A DNA stretch of 64,000 bases from Leucobacter exalbidus (GCF_017834145.1 NZ_JAFIDA010000001.1:744001-808000); one strand, 5' to 3'; counted from the stretch's first letter, positions 1-9,288 are shown. The notes: generated from the sequence alone by a model not told the origin. Made by a program: numbers and translations.

Positions 1-521
1 TCGGGGGCGCTCACACGACCGGTGATCCCCTGCTGAGCCGAAAGCTCGAGCAACTGGCCAAAGATATCGCGAATCTGCGCCTCGGGCATGGCACCCTGAA
101 GCAGCGGCACGGGGCGACCGCCCACGAGCGCCACCACGGTGGGGATGGAGCGTGCCTGGAACGCCTGCACGATGCCAGGGTTTGCGTCGACGTCTACCTT
201 GCCGAGCATCAGCTGGCCGCCCAGCTCGCGGGTGAGCTTTTCGAGGACGGGGCCAAGCGTCTTGCTTGGCTCGCTCGACGCGGCCCACAGCTCGATCACG
301 ACGGGCACGACCGCAGACAGCTGAGCGACCTGCTCGAATGTGGCGTCGGTCACATCAACGATCAGTGACGGCACGTCAACAGTCTGGTGCCCGCCGGCCG
401 GGGCAGCCGGGGCAGCGCCGCCGGGCTGACCCTGCTGCGCCGCTTGCGCCTGGTGGCGTGCGGCGAGGTGGCTGAGGTCAACGCCACCTGCGGGAATTCG
501 TGCTGGCATCGGGTTACTCAT
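1..521 (-). CDS. Thioredoxin-domain co-chaperone, YbbN/CnoX-like (3' end outside window)
   Basis: Reading leftward from ATG at 521, with GGAGG about 8 nt upstream, the protein begins MSNPMPARIPAGGVDL, runs through a Gln/Ala/Pro/Gly-rich linker and enters a thioredoxin fold containing VVIELWAASSEPSKTL and later ARSIPTVVALVGGRPV, including the cis-Pro. The usual WCxxC is replaced by WAASSE, so this is not a disulfide reductase. That loss is typical of actinobacterial YbbN-like proteins, whose C-terminal TPR half would lie beyond base 1. The family acts as a holdase or co-chaperone; this assignment is by fold recognition only. The frame is open to the window edge, so the gene is partial. Confidence 0.8.
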   Translation of the reverse strand, partial: MSNPMPARIPAGGVDLSHLAARHQAQAAQQGQPGGAAPAAPAGGHQTVDVPSLIVDVTDATFEQVAQLSAVVPVVIELWAASSEPSKTLGPVLEKLTRELGGQLMLGKVDVDANPGIVQAFQARSIPTVVALVGGRPVPLLQGAMPEAQIRDIFGQLLELSAQQGITGRVSAP

Positions 522-610
522 CGTTACATCCTCCACATAATTCGTTCAGATTCGTTGCACCTGGGCCGTCGTGCCCGCGTGCCGGGGTGGTGTAGCCCCA
601 ATACACGGCT

Positions 611-659
611 GCGCATCGGTGCCATGCCTCTGAGCGCGGAAGGCCTAGCACCGATGCGC
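611..659 (-). terminator. Hairpin after the large membrane-protein gene
   Basis: Perfect 12-bp arms GCGCATCGGTGC (611-622) and GCACCGATGCGC (648-659) with a nested shorter stem in the loop. It lies directly downstream of the leftward gene that ends at 661. There is no strong T-run, so termination efficiency is uncertain. Confidence 0.55.
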
Positions 660-660
660 G

Positions 661-2631
661 CTAGTTGGTCGCGCCGACGAGCTCGCTCGTGACACCGAGC
701 AGCTCAATTTTCGTGTTTGTTTCGTCAGACTTGCTCGGCACAAAGAACAGCAGCTGGTGCGCTACCTGCTGCACGAGGCGATCCTGTTCACCAGAGAGCC
801 CCGAGAGCGCGGTGACCGCGTCTTTCGCCTGCGGCTTGTAGCGGCCGCCGTCGGCGTCAACAATCTGCTCTTCGATCACGGTGGTGGCCACGAGGGCCCC
901 GCCCGCGCCTGTCGACAGGGCGGTCTGCTGCAGCTCGCCCTGGTGCGCGGTCGCGCTGAACTTCATCGTCTGACCCTTGTCGTCAGATTCAACCTGGGCC
1001 TTGGCGGCGCGTGCTTGACCGTAGTTTTCGAGCAGGGTGTCACCGTCGAGGTTGAAGAATTCTGCCTCGGGAATATCGGTGCCGTTCTGCAGCAGGGCCG
1101 CGTAGGCTTCGCCCACCTTAGCCGGCTGCAGCACGAGGGTTTCAAGATCGCCCGAGAGCACCGCGGTGCCCTCCTCTGCGGGTGCGGCCTGCGGCATTGA
1201 GATGCCACCGCGCAGCGCGATGATGCGCGAGACGTGGTAGTTGCTGTGTGCGTTGGCCTGCTGCATGATCATCGCGATCGAGGGTGAAGCGTCTTCGGTG
1301 CCATCGCCAGGGGTCGAGGCCACGGTCACGAACAGGGTGCGTGGCCAGCCCTCGGTGCTCTGCACGAGCTTGTAGTCGAGCTCATCGTGCGTGAGGTTGG
1401 GAGGCACCACCGCGTACTCGGGCATGGCGGCACGAATCGCGTAGTTTGCGGCACGCTGCGCGAGCGCGTCACCGGTGAAACGGGTGGCGAGCAGCTCGGC
1501 GTCAAGCGTCTCATCTGACTCGTCAGCGATGGCCTCGACGTGGCCTACGATGCGCTCGACCTGTGAGCCGGTCACGGGCACGGGAGCAATGCGCGAGTCT
1601 TGTGCGGGGGTCGTCGTTTCTTCGACGACGGCGGTTTCGCCCAGCTGCGGCCAGTAGCTGGCCGTGCACCCTGACAGCCCCAGGGCAAGCGTGACGCCCA
1701 ACGCAGGCAATGCCGCGAAGCGGCGTGCGCGTGGCAGTGCGATGCGGGCGAGCGGCTTGGACCCTGAGTCAGCAGCTGCGGAGCCATCGACCGCGGGGCC
1801 GGTTTCGGCCGCGGGAGCTTCGGCGGCCTCGGGGGCGCCTGAGATATCAGCGGGAGCATCGGTGTGGTCAGCTGCAGGGGCCGCCGCGACGATCGGAGCC
1901 GCGGTCTTCCCCTTGCGCAGCCAGCGCCGGTTGCGCAGGCCCTGCAGCGGGCCCCGGCGACCGCGGCGCGGGCCGAGACCCCGACGGTCGTGATCGACCG
2001 CGAGCAGATACAGCACGCCGCCAATCAGCGCGAGCAGCGCACCACCGGCGAGCAACGGCCCGGCCCATGGCGTGTTGCGGTCTTGCGCCCACACGAGCGC
2101 AACATCGGCGGGGATCGGATCGCTGCCGTTCGAGGCGATGATCACCGACTGATCGGCGCCGAGAGCAACCGGCACGCGCAGCGCATCGGTCTCGTTTGCA
2201 TCTTCGGAAGTATTGGTGGATTCCACAGAGCGCTCCTCAACCCACAGGTCTGAGCCACGCGGATCGCGCGTTTCAACGCGCTCTTCGCCGGCGGCCTCAT
2301 CGACCACGGCCGGGGCTACCAGGCCCGTCAGCAGGGTCTTGCTCGTTGGATCGACCGTGAGCTCAGCGTGCGAGAAAGGCTCAGCCCAGCCACGCACGTC
2401 ACGGGTCGCACCGATCGCCACGAACGCGGTGTCACCGCGCACCACGACGTTCGCCTGGCCGGGCACCTCCGCAAATTCTTTCGCGTCGATGATGGCATAG
2501 CCGGTGTCTGACTGAGTATCGACGGGAAATCGAATCTCGGCCGGGCCGGCAAGAAAAGTTCGCTGGCCGATTCCGAGCAGCAACAGCAGCCCGGAAGCTA
2601 CCAGAGCCACGATTGCAAGCACGTGTCGCAC
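661..2631 (-). CDS. Membrane-anchored hypothetical protein with internal lipobox
   Basis: About 656 aa. I take GTG at 2631 because GAGGAG lies just upstream and the protein then opens directly with a membrane segment (VRHVLAIVALVASGLLLLLG). The frame stays open to 2829, but that extension is basic and signal-free. Order of parts: TM1 (residues 1-20), an outer domain (about 25-185), TM2 (about 189-212), a basic then Ala/Pro-rich low-complexity stretch, TM3 (about 305-321) ending in LSGC with Cys322, and a C-terminal outer domain to the end. The LSGC looks like a lipobox in the middle of the chain. I recognise no enzymatic domain. Position beside a YbbN-like gene is as I recall for Microbacteriaceae, but the function is unknown. 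Confidence 0.75.
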   Translation of the reverse strand: MRHVLAIVALVASGLLLLLGIGQRTFLAGPAEIRFPVDTQSDTGYAIIDAKEFAEVPGQANVVVRGDTAFVAIGATRDVRGWAEPFSHAELTVDPTSKTLLTGLVAPAVVDEAAGEERVETRDPRGSDLWVEERSVESTNTSEDANETDALRVPVALGADQSVIIASNGSDPIPADVALVWAQDRNTPWAGPLLAGGALLALIGGVLYLLAVDHDRRGLGPRRGRRGPLQGLRNRRWLRKGKTAAPIVAAAPAADHTDAPADISGAPEAAEAPAAETGPAVDGSAAADSGSKPLARIALPRARRFAALPALGVTLALGLSGCTASYWPQLGETAVVEETTTPAQDSRIAPVPVTGSQVERIVGHVEAIADESDETLDAELLATRFTGDALAQRAANYAIRAAMPEYAVVPPNLTHDELDYKLVQSTEGWPRTLFVTVASTPGDGTEDASPSIAMIMQQANAHSNYHVSRIIALRGGISMPQAAPAEEGTAVLSGDLETLVLQPAKVGEAYAALLQNGTDIPEAEFFNLDGDTLLENYGQARAAKAQVESDDKGQTMKFSATAHQGELQQTALSTGAGGALVATTVIEEQIVDADGGRYKPQAKDAVTALSGLSGEQDRLVQQVAHQLLFFVPSKSDETNTKIELLGVTSELVGATN

Positions 2632-2965
2632 AGGACGCTCCTCGCTGTAAAAAATTCTGTACCTCCCAACGCTACCGGAGCTTTCCGAAATTCCCATGCG
2701 CGCACGGCACATTTGTCGAGTTCGCGATGTTGGCGAGCGGGCGAGATCGGCATTGATCCGGCGCTGAATGGGGGTTGAACAGACTTTGAACGTTCGCTGA
2801 ATGGGCGTGAGTCTGCACGAAATCAGCAAATGATGTGACGCCCGACGACATTACGGGGCGCGCTCACGGGCAGCGGCAGCGTGGTTCTACTATCATAATG
2901 CTGGTACATGCCCGCGCGATGAATTCTCCGCTCTGGCGATCGTCTTAATGGTATTCGGAGGCCTC
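2632..2965. other. Divergent intergenic region
   Basis: About 330 bp separating the leftward membrane-protein gene from the rightward coiled-coil gene. It contains AT-rich TACTATCATAAT at about 2887-2898, a plausible -10 region for the rightward gene, but no clear -35. I see no RNA gene in it. Confidence 0.3.
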
Positions 2966-5900
2966 GTGTCCGACTCATCCCAACAGTTCACCCCCGCGTT
3001 TCGTGGCTATAACCGCGACGAGGTCGATGAGCGGATCGGGTCACTCACCGGCCACATCGGTACGCTGCAATCGCACCTTGAATCGCTGCAGAATGCGCAC
3101 CAGCAGTCTGCGCTCGTCGGTCAAGAGCAGCGTGAGCTGATCGCCGACCTGCAAGATCAGGTGGCAGAGCTCGGTGCGACCGGGTATTCGGGGCTGGGCC
3201 TGCGCGTTGAGAAGAGCCTGCAGGTTGCAGAGGATCACGCTCAGCGCCTCATGGCCCAGGCAGATCTCGATGCCGAGAAGCTGCGCCGCTCCTCTGAGGA
3301 GGAAGCGGCCCGCGTGCTGTCATCGGCGCAGTCTCGCGCCGATGAGCTGCTCACCTCTGCCGCCGAGCAGGCCGAGACGATGGTCGCCGGGGCTCGCACC
3401 GATCTCGCCGAGCAGACGGCTCACGCCAATGCCGAGCGCGAGCAGTTGCGCATCGAGGCCGATCGTCATGCAGAGCTCACCCGCAGCTCAGCCACGCGCG
3501 AGGCCACGGCTGAACGCGAAACCGCTCACCGCGAGGCCGAGGCAGAACTGGCGGCGGCACGCGCCGCAGCAGCCAGCGTGCAGGCAGCCGCTCAGACCGC
3601 GGCCAATGAGCTGCGCGAAGAGACCGAGCGTCAGGCCGACGCATTCGCTCGCGAGCGTGCCGAGAACGAGCGTGAGGCCCAGCTCGAGCGCGCCCGCCTC
3701 GTGCAGGAGGGCGAACGCGCCCGCGCAGAGTTTGAAGCCAAGCGCCAGCGCGAAGAAGCAGAACTTGAGGAGCGTTTCACTGAGCGCTCCCGCGAGCTCG
3801 AGGCCCGCAGCGATCAGGAACGCCGCGAACTGACGGGCGAGATGGAGGCGCTGCGCGCACTGATCGCGCAGGAACGCGCCGATCACGATACCGCCATCGC
3901 CAACGAGCGCGAGGCGCAGGCGAAGCGGCTCGCGGCCGATCTCACAGCTCACGACGGCCGTATTGAGCAGGAGCGCGCCGCCCTGCTCGCGAACCTGACA
4001 CGCGACGCAGATGCCGCGCGCACCGAGATTGAGACGCTTGCCCAGCAAGCCGCACGCGAGCGCGAACGCGCCCTCGAGATCTCGCTGGCCGATCGCACCC
4101 TCGCCGAAACCGAGCACCGCGAGCAGCTCACCGCTGAGCGCGAGGCCCAGCAGGCCGAGCTGACCCGCACCCGCACCATCCACGATTCGGCACTGCGTGA
4201 AGAGCGTGAAGAGCACGATGCGGCGATTTCAGCCGAACGCAGCGCGCACGACACCGCGATCTCGTCAGAGCGTGCAGCGCACGAAGCGGCCATCGCAGCA
4301 GAACTGGCTGAGCAGAAGTCACAGCTTGCACAGGAGCGTGAGGCACACGAGGCCCGCATCGCATCAGAGCGCGCCGCCCACGAGACCTCAGTGGCGCAGG
4401 AGTTCGAGGCGCACTCCGCGCTGATTCTCGCTGAGCGCACCGATCACGATGACGCAATCACGCAAGAGCGTGAGGCACACGATGATCGCATTCGCAGCCA
4501 GATCGTCTCGCACGAAGCGAAACTGGGCAATGAGCGCGATGCTCACCTCGCGAAGATGGCCGCCGAGCGTGAGACGCACGACGCTCGCATCACGGCTGAG
4601 AGCGAGGCACACAGTGCCCGCATTACGGCCGAGAGCGAAGCACACAGCGTGCGTCTCGCCGCCGAAACCGAGGCGCACGAATCCCGCATTAGCACCGAGA
4701 GCGAGGCCCATGAGGCCCTCATTGCGACTGAAAGCGAGGCGCATGAGGCCCGCATCGCAGCTGAAAGCGAAGCTCACGAGGCCCGCATCGCAGCTGAAAG
4801 CGAAGCACACAGCGCCAGAATTGCCGCCGAAAGCGACGCGCAGAGCACTCGTCTCGCCGCTGAGCGCGAGACGCACGATGCACGCATCGCGGCCGAAACT
4901 GAGGCGCACAAGTCGACCCTGAGCGCTGAGCGCCAGGCGCACGACACCACACTGCAGGCCGAGCGTGAGGCGCACGATGCCACGCTGCAGGCCGAGCTCA
5001 CCGAGCACCACACGGCGCTCTCGACCGAGAACACCGAGCAGCGCACGCGCCTCGCCGCCGAACTGGCCGAGCAGGCTGCGTTGCTGCTGGCCGAGCGCAC
5101 CTCGCACGACGGTGCGCTGAGCACTGAGCGCGAGACGCACGTCGCCGCGCTGCTGGGTGAGCGCGAAGCGCAGCACGTTGAACTCACCGTCGAGCGTGAA
5201 TCGCACGACGCAGCACTGACCGCAGAGCGCGACGCACAACGTGCCGCACTGACCGCTGAGCGCACCGAGCAGGAAGCGCTGCTCACGGCAGAACGTGACG
5301 CGCAGCGCAGCTTGCTGAGCACTGAGCGTGATGATCACGCCGCCAAGATTGGGCAAGAACTCGCGGCCCATCAGGATCGTCTCATCGATGAGTCTGAGGC
5401 GCACCACGCACGTCTCGTGGCTGAACGCACCGCGCAGGAGCAGCAGCTTGCTGAGGCCCGCACCGCACAGGAGCGCGCGCTGGCTCGTGAGCTCGCCGCG
5501 CACCAAGCACTCGTCGCTGACGAGAAGTCGGTGCATGACTCACGCATCGCCGCACAGCTGGTGTCGCACGCACAGCGCATTGAAGATGAGCGCGCCGCCG
5601 CCACCGACCACAACGTGGTCGAGCGCGAGGCCGTCGCCGCCGCCATCGGTGTCGAGCGTGAGGCCGCCGAGCTCGAACTCGAGCTCGAGCGCACCAAGCT
5701 CGCCGCAGACCAGGCACGTGAGCGCGACAACCTCGCACGCGAGCTCGCAGCGTCACGCGAGCAGCACGAGGAGACCTTGCGCGTCGAGCGTGAGCGTCAG
5801 GCCGATGCCATCGCTCGTGAGGTGGCCGCCCAGCGCGCCGCCGTCACCGAAGAAACTGACCTGTTGCGCGCCGACACGGTCGCTGAGCTCGCCGCCTACC

Positions 5901-6550
5901 GTGACGCTGAGGAGCGTGCGCTCGCCGAGCTGCGCGCGAGCGCCGAGGATGCCTCACGTGCGCTGCGCGAGCAGATCGACACCGACACACTGGCCTTCAC
6001 CACGAGCTCGTCGCAGCAGCGCGATGAGCTTGAACAGGATCTCGCCGAGCGCCAGCGCGCCGCGCAAGATGCTTCGAGCCGTGAGATTGCGGCTGCGACC
6101 GCTGAGCTTGCCGAGCTGCAGTCGCAGCTTGATACAGCCCGTGCCGAATACGATCGGGTCACCGCCGATGCGGCGCACGATGCCCGCACCACGCGCGCGC
6201 AGGCAGAAAGCGATGCCGCAGCGATTGTGTTCGAGGCCGAGCGTCGCGCGCAGGTCACGTTCCACTCGGCCGAGCAGCGCGCCACCAAGGTGTTGGCCGC
6301 GGCAGAAGACCGCATGACGCAGCTGAAGGTTGAGCGCGGGGCGGTCGCACGCTACTTCGAGAGCCTCGGCGAGGTCATCACCAACGCGCAGAAGATGAGC
6401 ACGGTCGCCGGCCGGCTCGTGGACGCCCCGGTGGCTGAAGCCGAGACGCAGGCTGAGGCGCTCACGCAGCCCAAGCTCTCGGCTAACGAGGCCGACTGGG
6501 CGAACGACGCCACGCAGCCCATCGCGCACATCACTAAGCAGGAGGACTAA
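2966..6550 (+). CDS. Giant DivIVA-like coiled-coil protein (polarity-scaffold type)
   Basis: 1194 aa from GTG at 2966, preferred because GGAGG (2957-2961) lies 4 nt upstream. ATG at 2948 lacks a ribosome site and would add MVFGGL. The N-terminus has the DivIVA membrane-targeting pattern (FTPAFRGYNRDEVDERI), then roughly 1100 residues of nearly unbroken Ala/Glu/Arg-rich coiled coil. From about residue 420 to 800 it consists of near-identical 11-residue units such as HEARIAAESEA, a hendecad periodicity. The family (Wag31, Scy and FilP relatives) organises polar growth in actinobacteria. Size and architecture resemble Streptomyces Scy, but orthology is not claimed. RNase HI follows 4 bp after the stop, so the two are probably co-transcribed. 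Confidence 0.85.
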   Translation: MSDSSQQFTPAFRGYNRDEVDERIGSLTGHIGTLQSHLESLQNAHQQSALVGQEQRELIADLQDQVAELGATGYSGLGLRVEKSLQVAEDHAQRLMAQADLDAEKLRRSSEEEAARVLSSAQSRADELLTSAAEQAETMVAGARTDLAEQTAHANAEREQLRIEADRHAELTRSSATREATAERETAHREAEAELAAARAAAASVQAAAQTAANELREETERQADAFARERAENEREAQLERARLVQEGERARAEFEAKRQREEAELEERFTERSRELEARSDQERRELTGEMEALRALIAQERADHDTAIANEREAQAKRLAADLTAHDGRIEQERAALLANLTRDADAARTEIETLAQQAARERERALEISLADRTLAETEHREQLTAEREAQQAELTRTRTIHDSALREEREEHDAAISAERSAHDTAISSERAAHEAAIAAELAEQKSQLAQEREAHEARIASERAAHETSVAQEFEAHSALILAERTDHDDAITQEREAHDDRIRSQIVSHEAKLGNERDAHLAKMAAERETHDARITAESEAHSARITAESEAHSVRLAAETEAHESRISTESEAHEALIATESEAHEARIAAESEAHEARIAAESEAHSARIAAESDAQSTRLAAERETHDARIAAETEAHKSTLSAERQAHDTTLQAEREAHDATLQAELTEHHTALSTENTEQRTRLAAELAEQAALLLAERTSHDGALSTERETHVAALLGEREAQHVELTVERESHDAALTAERDAQRAALTAERTEQEALLTAERDAQRSLLSTERDDHAAKIGQELAAHQDRLIDESEAHHARLVAERTAQEQQLAEARTAQERALARELAAHQALVADEKSVHDSRIAAQLVSHAQRIEDERAAATDHNVVEREAVAAAIGVEREAAELELELERTKLAADQARERDNLARELAASREQHEETLRVERERQADAIAREVAAQRAAVTEETDLLRADTVAELAAYRDAEERALAELRASAEDASRALREQIDTDTLAFTTSSSQQRDELEQDLAERQRAAQDASSREIAAATAELAELQSQLDTARAEYDRVTADAAHDARTTRAQAESDAAAIVFEAERRAQVTFHSAEQRATKVLAAAEDRMTQLKVERGAVARYFESLGEVITNAQKMSTVAGRLVDAPVAEAETQAEALTQPKLSANEADWANDATQPIAHITKQED

Positions 6551-6554
6551 CCAC

Positions 6555-7079
6555 GTGAGTCTCATTGCAGCAGCCGATGGTTCGGCTCTGGGCAACCCCG
6601 GCCCCGCTGGCTGGGCCTGGGTCATTGACAACCAGCAGTGGCGCGCAGGTGGCTGGCCTCGCGCCACCAACAACCAGGGCGAGCTGATGGCTGTGCTCGA
6701 TCTGCTGCACGCCACCAGCGTGCGCGCGGCTGAGCCCCTCACGGTGCTCTGCGACAGCCAGTACGTCATCAACTCGGTGACGAAGTGGATGCCGGGCTGG
6801 AAGAAGCGCGGCTGGCGCAAGGCCGACGGTAAGCCCGTGCTGAACCGCGAACTGCTCGAGCAGATCGACGAGGCCATGGTGGGCCGCAACGTCACCTTCC
6901 AGTGGGTCAAGGGCCACGCTGGCCACCCGCTGAACGAGGCCGCCGATGATCGCGCGCGCGCGGCGGCAACGGCGTTCCAGGCCAAGCGTGATCCGGATCA
7001 CGGCCCGGGTCTTGCGGGCGCTGCCCCCACGCCTGAGGTCGAGGTGGGGGCACCCGCCGCTCCCCCGACGCTGTTCTAA
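6555..7079 (+). CDS. rnhA: Ribonuclease HI
   Basis: 174 aa from GTG at 6555, preceded by AGGAGG at about 6540. It degrades the RNA strand of RNA-DNA hybrids. The RNase H fold is evident: AAADGSALGNPGPAGWAWV supplies the first Asp, NNQGELMAVLDLL the catalytic Glu, CDSQYVINSV the next Asp and NEAADDRARAAA the last. The basic WKKRGWRKADGKPV stretch matches the substrate-binding handle of type-1 enzymes. The last 30 residues are a Pro/Ala/Glu-rich tail that is probably disordered. It is probably translated from the coiled-coil gene's transcript. Confidence 0.93.
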   Translation: MSLIAAADGSALGNPGPAGWAWVIDNQQWRAGGWPRATNNQGELMAVLDLLHATSVRAAEPLTVLCDSQYVINSVTKWMPGWKKRGWRKADGKPVLNRELLEQIDEAMVGRNVTFQWVKGHAGHPLNEAADDRARAAATAFQAKRDPDHGPGLAGAAPTPEVEVGAPAAPPTLF

Positions 7080-7106
7080 CGAGACACCGCGTCAGCCCCA
7101 ACAGCT

Positions 7107-7144
7107 ACCCCCGAGTGAATCTTTTCGCTCGGGGGTACTTTTGT
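7107..7144 (+). terminator. Rho-independent terminator after rnhA
   Basis: Arms ACCCCCGAG (7107-7115) and CTCGGGGGT (7128-7136) with a 12-nt loop, followed by ACTTTTGT. Placed 28 bp after the rnhA stop. Confidence 0.8.
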
Positions 7145-7196
7145 CTCTGGCGGGCAGTGTCTTGAACCCCGGTGCCCAGCATGGCAGGGTGGGAGC

Positions 7197-7601
7197 ATGA
7201 CCCGACTGCGATATGTTGCAGCGTCAGCGCTGACGCTGGCCTCGGTTGTGCTGTTGACCGGTTGTGCGGGCCAACAGGCACCGCTCGCCGATCTCGCAGG
7301 CGAACGCACATCCCAAGACGAGCTGCCGCAGCTCAGCGACTACGCGTACGACCTCGTCAATACCGCCTCCAGCAAGTACGTGGGCGAGTACGAGGGGACA
7401 TCGCTTTGGCTCGCGCTAGGTATAGACCCCGATACACAGGTGTGCCTCATCGTCGCTCCAGGCAACGACCGCTGGACTGTCTCATGCGGGGGCATAAGGA
7501 TGATCACCTCGAACGGCGAGCATACCTTTGAGGTTGTGCCCGACGGTGCGTCACCTGCTGAGAGCGCCACACGCGTCTCTGAGAACGTGCACGCCCGGTA
7601 G
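7197..7601 (+). CDS. Small lipoprotein, function unknown
   Basis: 134 aa. The N-terminus MTRLRYVAASALTLASVVLL followed by TGC gives a basic-hydrophobic signal with lipobox LTGC (Cys23), so it should be a membrane-anchored outer-face lipoprotein. The mature part is hydrophilic, has two further Cys residues (TQVCLIV and VSCGGI) that could pair, and matches no domain I know. It stands alone between two terminators. Confidence 0.75.
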   Translation: MTRLRYVAASALTLASVVLLTGCAGQQAPLADLAGERTSQDELPQLSDYAYDLVNTASSKYVGEYEGTSLWLALGIDPDTQVCLIVAPGNDRWTVSCGGIRMITSNGEHTFEVVPDGASPAESATRVSENVHAR

Positions 7602-7620
7602 CGTCTCCCTGCTGCAACAA

Positions 7621-7661
7621 CGAAAGCCTCGGTCGAGAGTAGGTCTCGATCGAGGCTTTCG
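7621..7661. terminator. Bidirectional terminator
   Basis: CGAAAGCCTCG (from 7621) pairs with CGAGGCTTTCG (ending 7661), with a second inner palindrome in the loop. It lies between convergent genes ending at 7601 and 7678. Confidence 0.8.
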
Positions 7662-7677
7662 TGATGACTCAGCGATG

Positions 7678-7974
7678 CTAGGCGATGCGCCAGCAGTGCG
7701 CGTGGTAGTGACGCCTGTCGCGCACGGCAGCGTCATCTCCGAAGAAATGTTCTGCGTGCCAGGCAACAATGTGCGCTTGCCCCGGCGGAATCTGCGTCTG
7801 GCAGGCCGGGCACAGGTAATGCTTCTCGGCGCGGTGTGCGGGAATCTCGCGCACCAGCCAGTCAACACCGCGTCGTGACTCTTTACTTGCTCCGCCGTAG
7901 GCGAGGCGGGTCACGTCTTGGGGCGGATTCTGTGCGGCACGCTGGTACTTATTTACCCGACGAGCACGAGCCAT
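7678..7974 (-). CDS. Conserved actinobacterial small zinc-binding-type protein
   Basis: 98 aa. It has a basic N-terminus, a CPAC pair (residues about 55-58), then an AHIVAWHAEHFF stretch and a terminal HYHAHCW motif. The spacing of CxxC with a distal HxHxxC suggests one zinc site. I recognise this as a family common in Actinobacteria, often labelled ATP/GTP-binding without evidence. The function is unknown. It lies 9 bp downstream of the lytic-protein gene in the same direction, so the two may be co-transcribed. Confidence 0.75.
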   Translation of the reverse strand: MARARRVNKYQRAAQNPPQDVTRLAYGGASKESRRGVDWLVREIPAHRAEKHYLCPACQTQIPPGQAHIVAWHAEHFFGDDAAVRDRRHYHAHCWRIA

Positions 7975-7983
7975 CTACGCGGA

Positions 7984-8625
7984 TCACCACCAGTTGTTGG
8001 CGATCCAGAAATCGTACGCACCGGCCCACCCGCCGTAGCGATCGGCCGCATACCCGCTCGCCCAGCGCAGGTTATCGACGGGGTCATAGCCGTTACCGGG
8101 CACCTTGCTGCACGGGTACGCCTGAATCAGACCGCAGGCGCCAGAGCTTGCGTTCGTGGCGTTCGGATTCCAGGTGCTTTCTTTGTTCGCGATGTAATCG
8201 ACGAAGCCCCAGTCGCTCTCGGGGATACCGGCCGCTGCCATCCACTCAGCGGGAGCGCCGCCACCCGTGTACCGCGCGGGGCCAGCGGGGGCTGCAGGGC
8301 CTGCGGCCGCGGCTGACTCAGCCTTCTTCTTGGCTTCGGCCTCGGCTTTCGCCTTCGCTTCAGCTTCGAGCCGCAGTCGCTCCTCTTCAGGATCGGGCAG
8401 CTCAATCACCGGCACATCGGTGTAGATGAGGTCTTGTTCAGCATTCTCGGTCGGAATGAACTGCTGATGAATGCGCGCTTGAAAAGCCAATTCATCGGCC
8501 GAGGCGCTGGTGCTCGCCATCGTCAGGGGGGCCACCACAGCGGCGCCCAGAAGCACCGCAACCGCTGTCGCGGCCACGGGGGCGCGCAACCGCGACCAAC
8601 GGGATACAGGTTTCACAAAAGGCAC
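7984..8625 (-). CDS. Secreted lytic transglycosylase-like (Apf/SLT-type) protein
   Basis: 213 aa. A basic N-terminus and hydrophobic stretch (APVAATAVAVLLGAAVVAP) form a secretion signal or membrane anchor. A Glu/Lys/Ala coiled segment (about residues 75-110) acts as a spacer. The C-terminal roughly 80 residues carry the lysozyme-like pattern of aggregation-promoting-factor and Rpf relatives: IANKESTWNPNATN with the probable catalytic Glu, SGACGLIQAYP, and terminal WASGYAADRYGGWAGAY. It probably cleaves peptidoglycan outside the membrane. The Glu assignment is by pattern only. Confidence 0.85.
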   Translation of the reverse strand: MPFVKPVSRWSRLRAPVAATAVAVLLGAAVVAPLTMASTSASADELAFQARIHQQFIPTENAEQDLIYTDVPVIELPDPEEERLRLEAEAKAKAEAEAKKKAESAAAAGPAAPAGPARYTGGGAPAEWMAAAGIPESDWGFVDYIANKESTWNPNATNASSGACGLIQAYPCSKVPGNGYDPVDNLRWASGYAADRYGGWAGAYDFWIANNWW

Positions 8626-8686
8626 AATATAACGATTCTATCTCAGCAGCGAGCCGCGATCAACTATCGATCACTCAGCGTCTGGA

Positions 8687-9241
8687 TTAACGCGTGGCAA
8701 GCATCAGGTCGACAACAGCGTCGAGCAGTGCATCCACCTGGTCTTCGTCGTACCCGCGACGCTCGGGGTGAAACACCACATCGCGTACGTCTGCGGGCTT
8801 CATATCAAATTCGCGGCGCTCGAACATGTCGCCCACACGGGCCAAGAATGCATCGACCTGAGACCTGCGGTAGCCGGTCGCGAGCACGCTGCGGCGTGTG
8901 AACTTCCGGCCGCGAGGGCGTTCGATCCGGCCCCGAACTTCAGACAGCAGCGCGCGAGTGTCGTCCCACCAAGCATCCTCGCCGCCGCTGCGCACCGCAG
9001 CACGCCGCTCGCGTTCGAAGAACACTTCTTCTAGCCGGTCGAGCGCCGCATCCACGTAGCGTGCCGCGTAACCGCCCTTTTTGACAGGGAAAGACATGCC
9101 GCGCACATCACGCGAGGTCAGCGTCGTCGCGTGATCTGGGGCGCCCTCGTAGGCACTGCGTGCCCGCGCTAAAAAGTCGTCGACCTGATCGGGGTTGTAC
9201 CCGGGTTCAGATCCGGTCGCGAGCGGGAATGACGTGTGCAT
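8687..9241 (-). CDS. DivIVA-domain protein (short)
   Basis: 184 aa from ATG at 9241, preceded by GGGGAG. An upstream ATG at 9289 overlaps the cdsA stop as TAATG and would add 16 residues; I prefer the shorter form because it opens MHTSFPLATGSEPGYNPDQV, the family's usual start. Three DivIVA-type motifs are visible: GYNPDQVDDFLARA, TGYRRSQVDAFLARV and RGYDEDQVDALLDAV. Proteins of this kind are associated with septum or pole sites, but no role is established here. Position behind cdsA suggests membership of the rpsB-cdsA transcript. Confidence 0.85.
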   Translation of the reverse strand: MHTSFPLATGSEPGYNPDQVDDFLARARSAYEGAPDHATTLTSRDVRGMSFPVKKGGYAARYVDAALDRLEEVFFERERRAAVRSGGEDAWWDDTRALLSEVRGRIERPRGRKFTRRSVLATGYRRSQVDAFLARVGDMFERREFDMKPADVRDVVFHPERRGYDEDQVDALLDAVVDLMLATR

Positions 9242-9288
9242 ACTCACATTCTCCCCTGCCCCATTTGCCGCTCCCTGAGAACGCCGCA

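Noticed and set aside
4388-5536. Long open frame (about 380 codons) antisense to the coiled-coil gene
   Set aside because: It is the shadow of the repetitive Ala/Glu/Arg codons on the other strand, lacks a ribosome site and has low-complexity translation.
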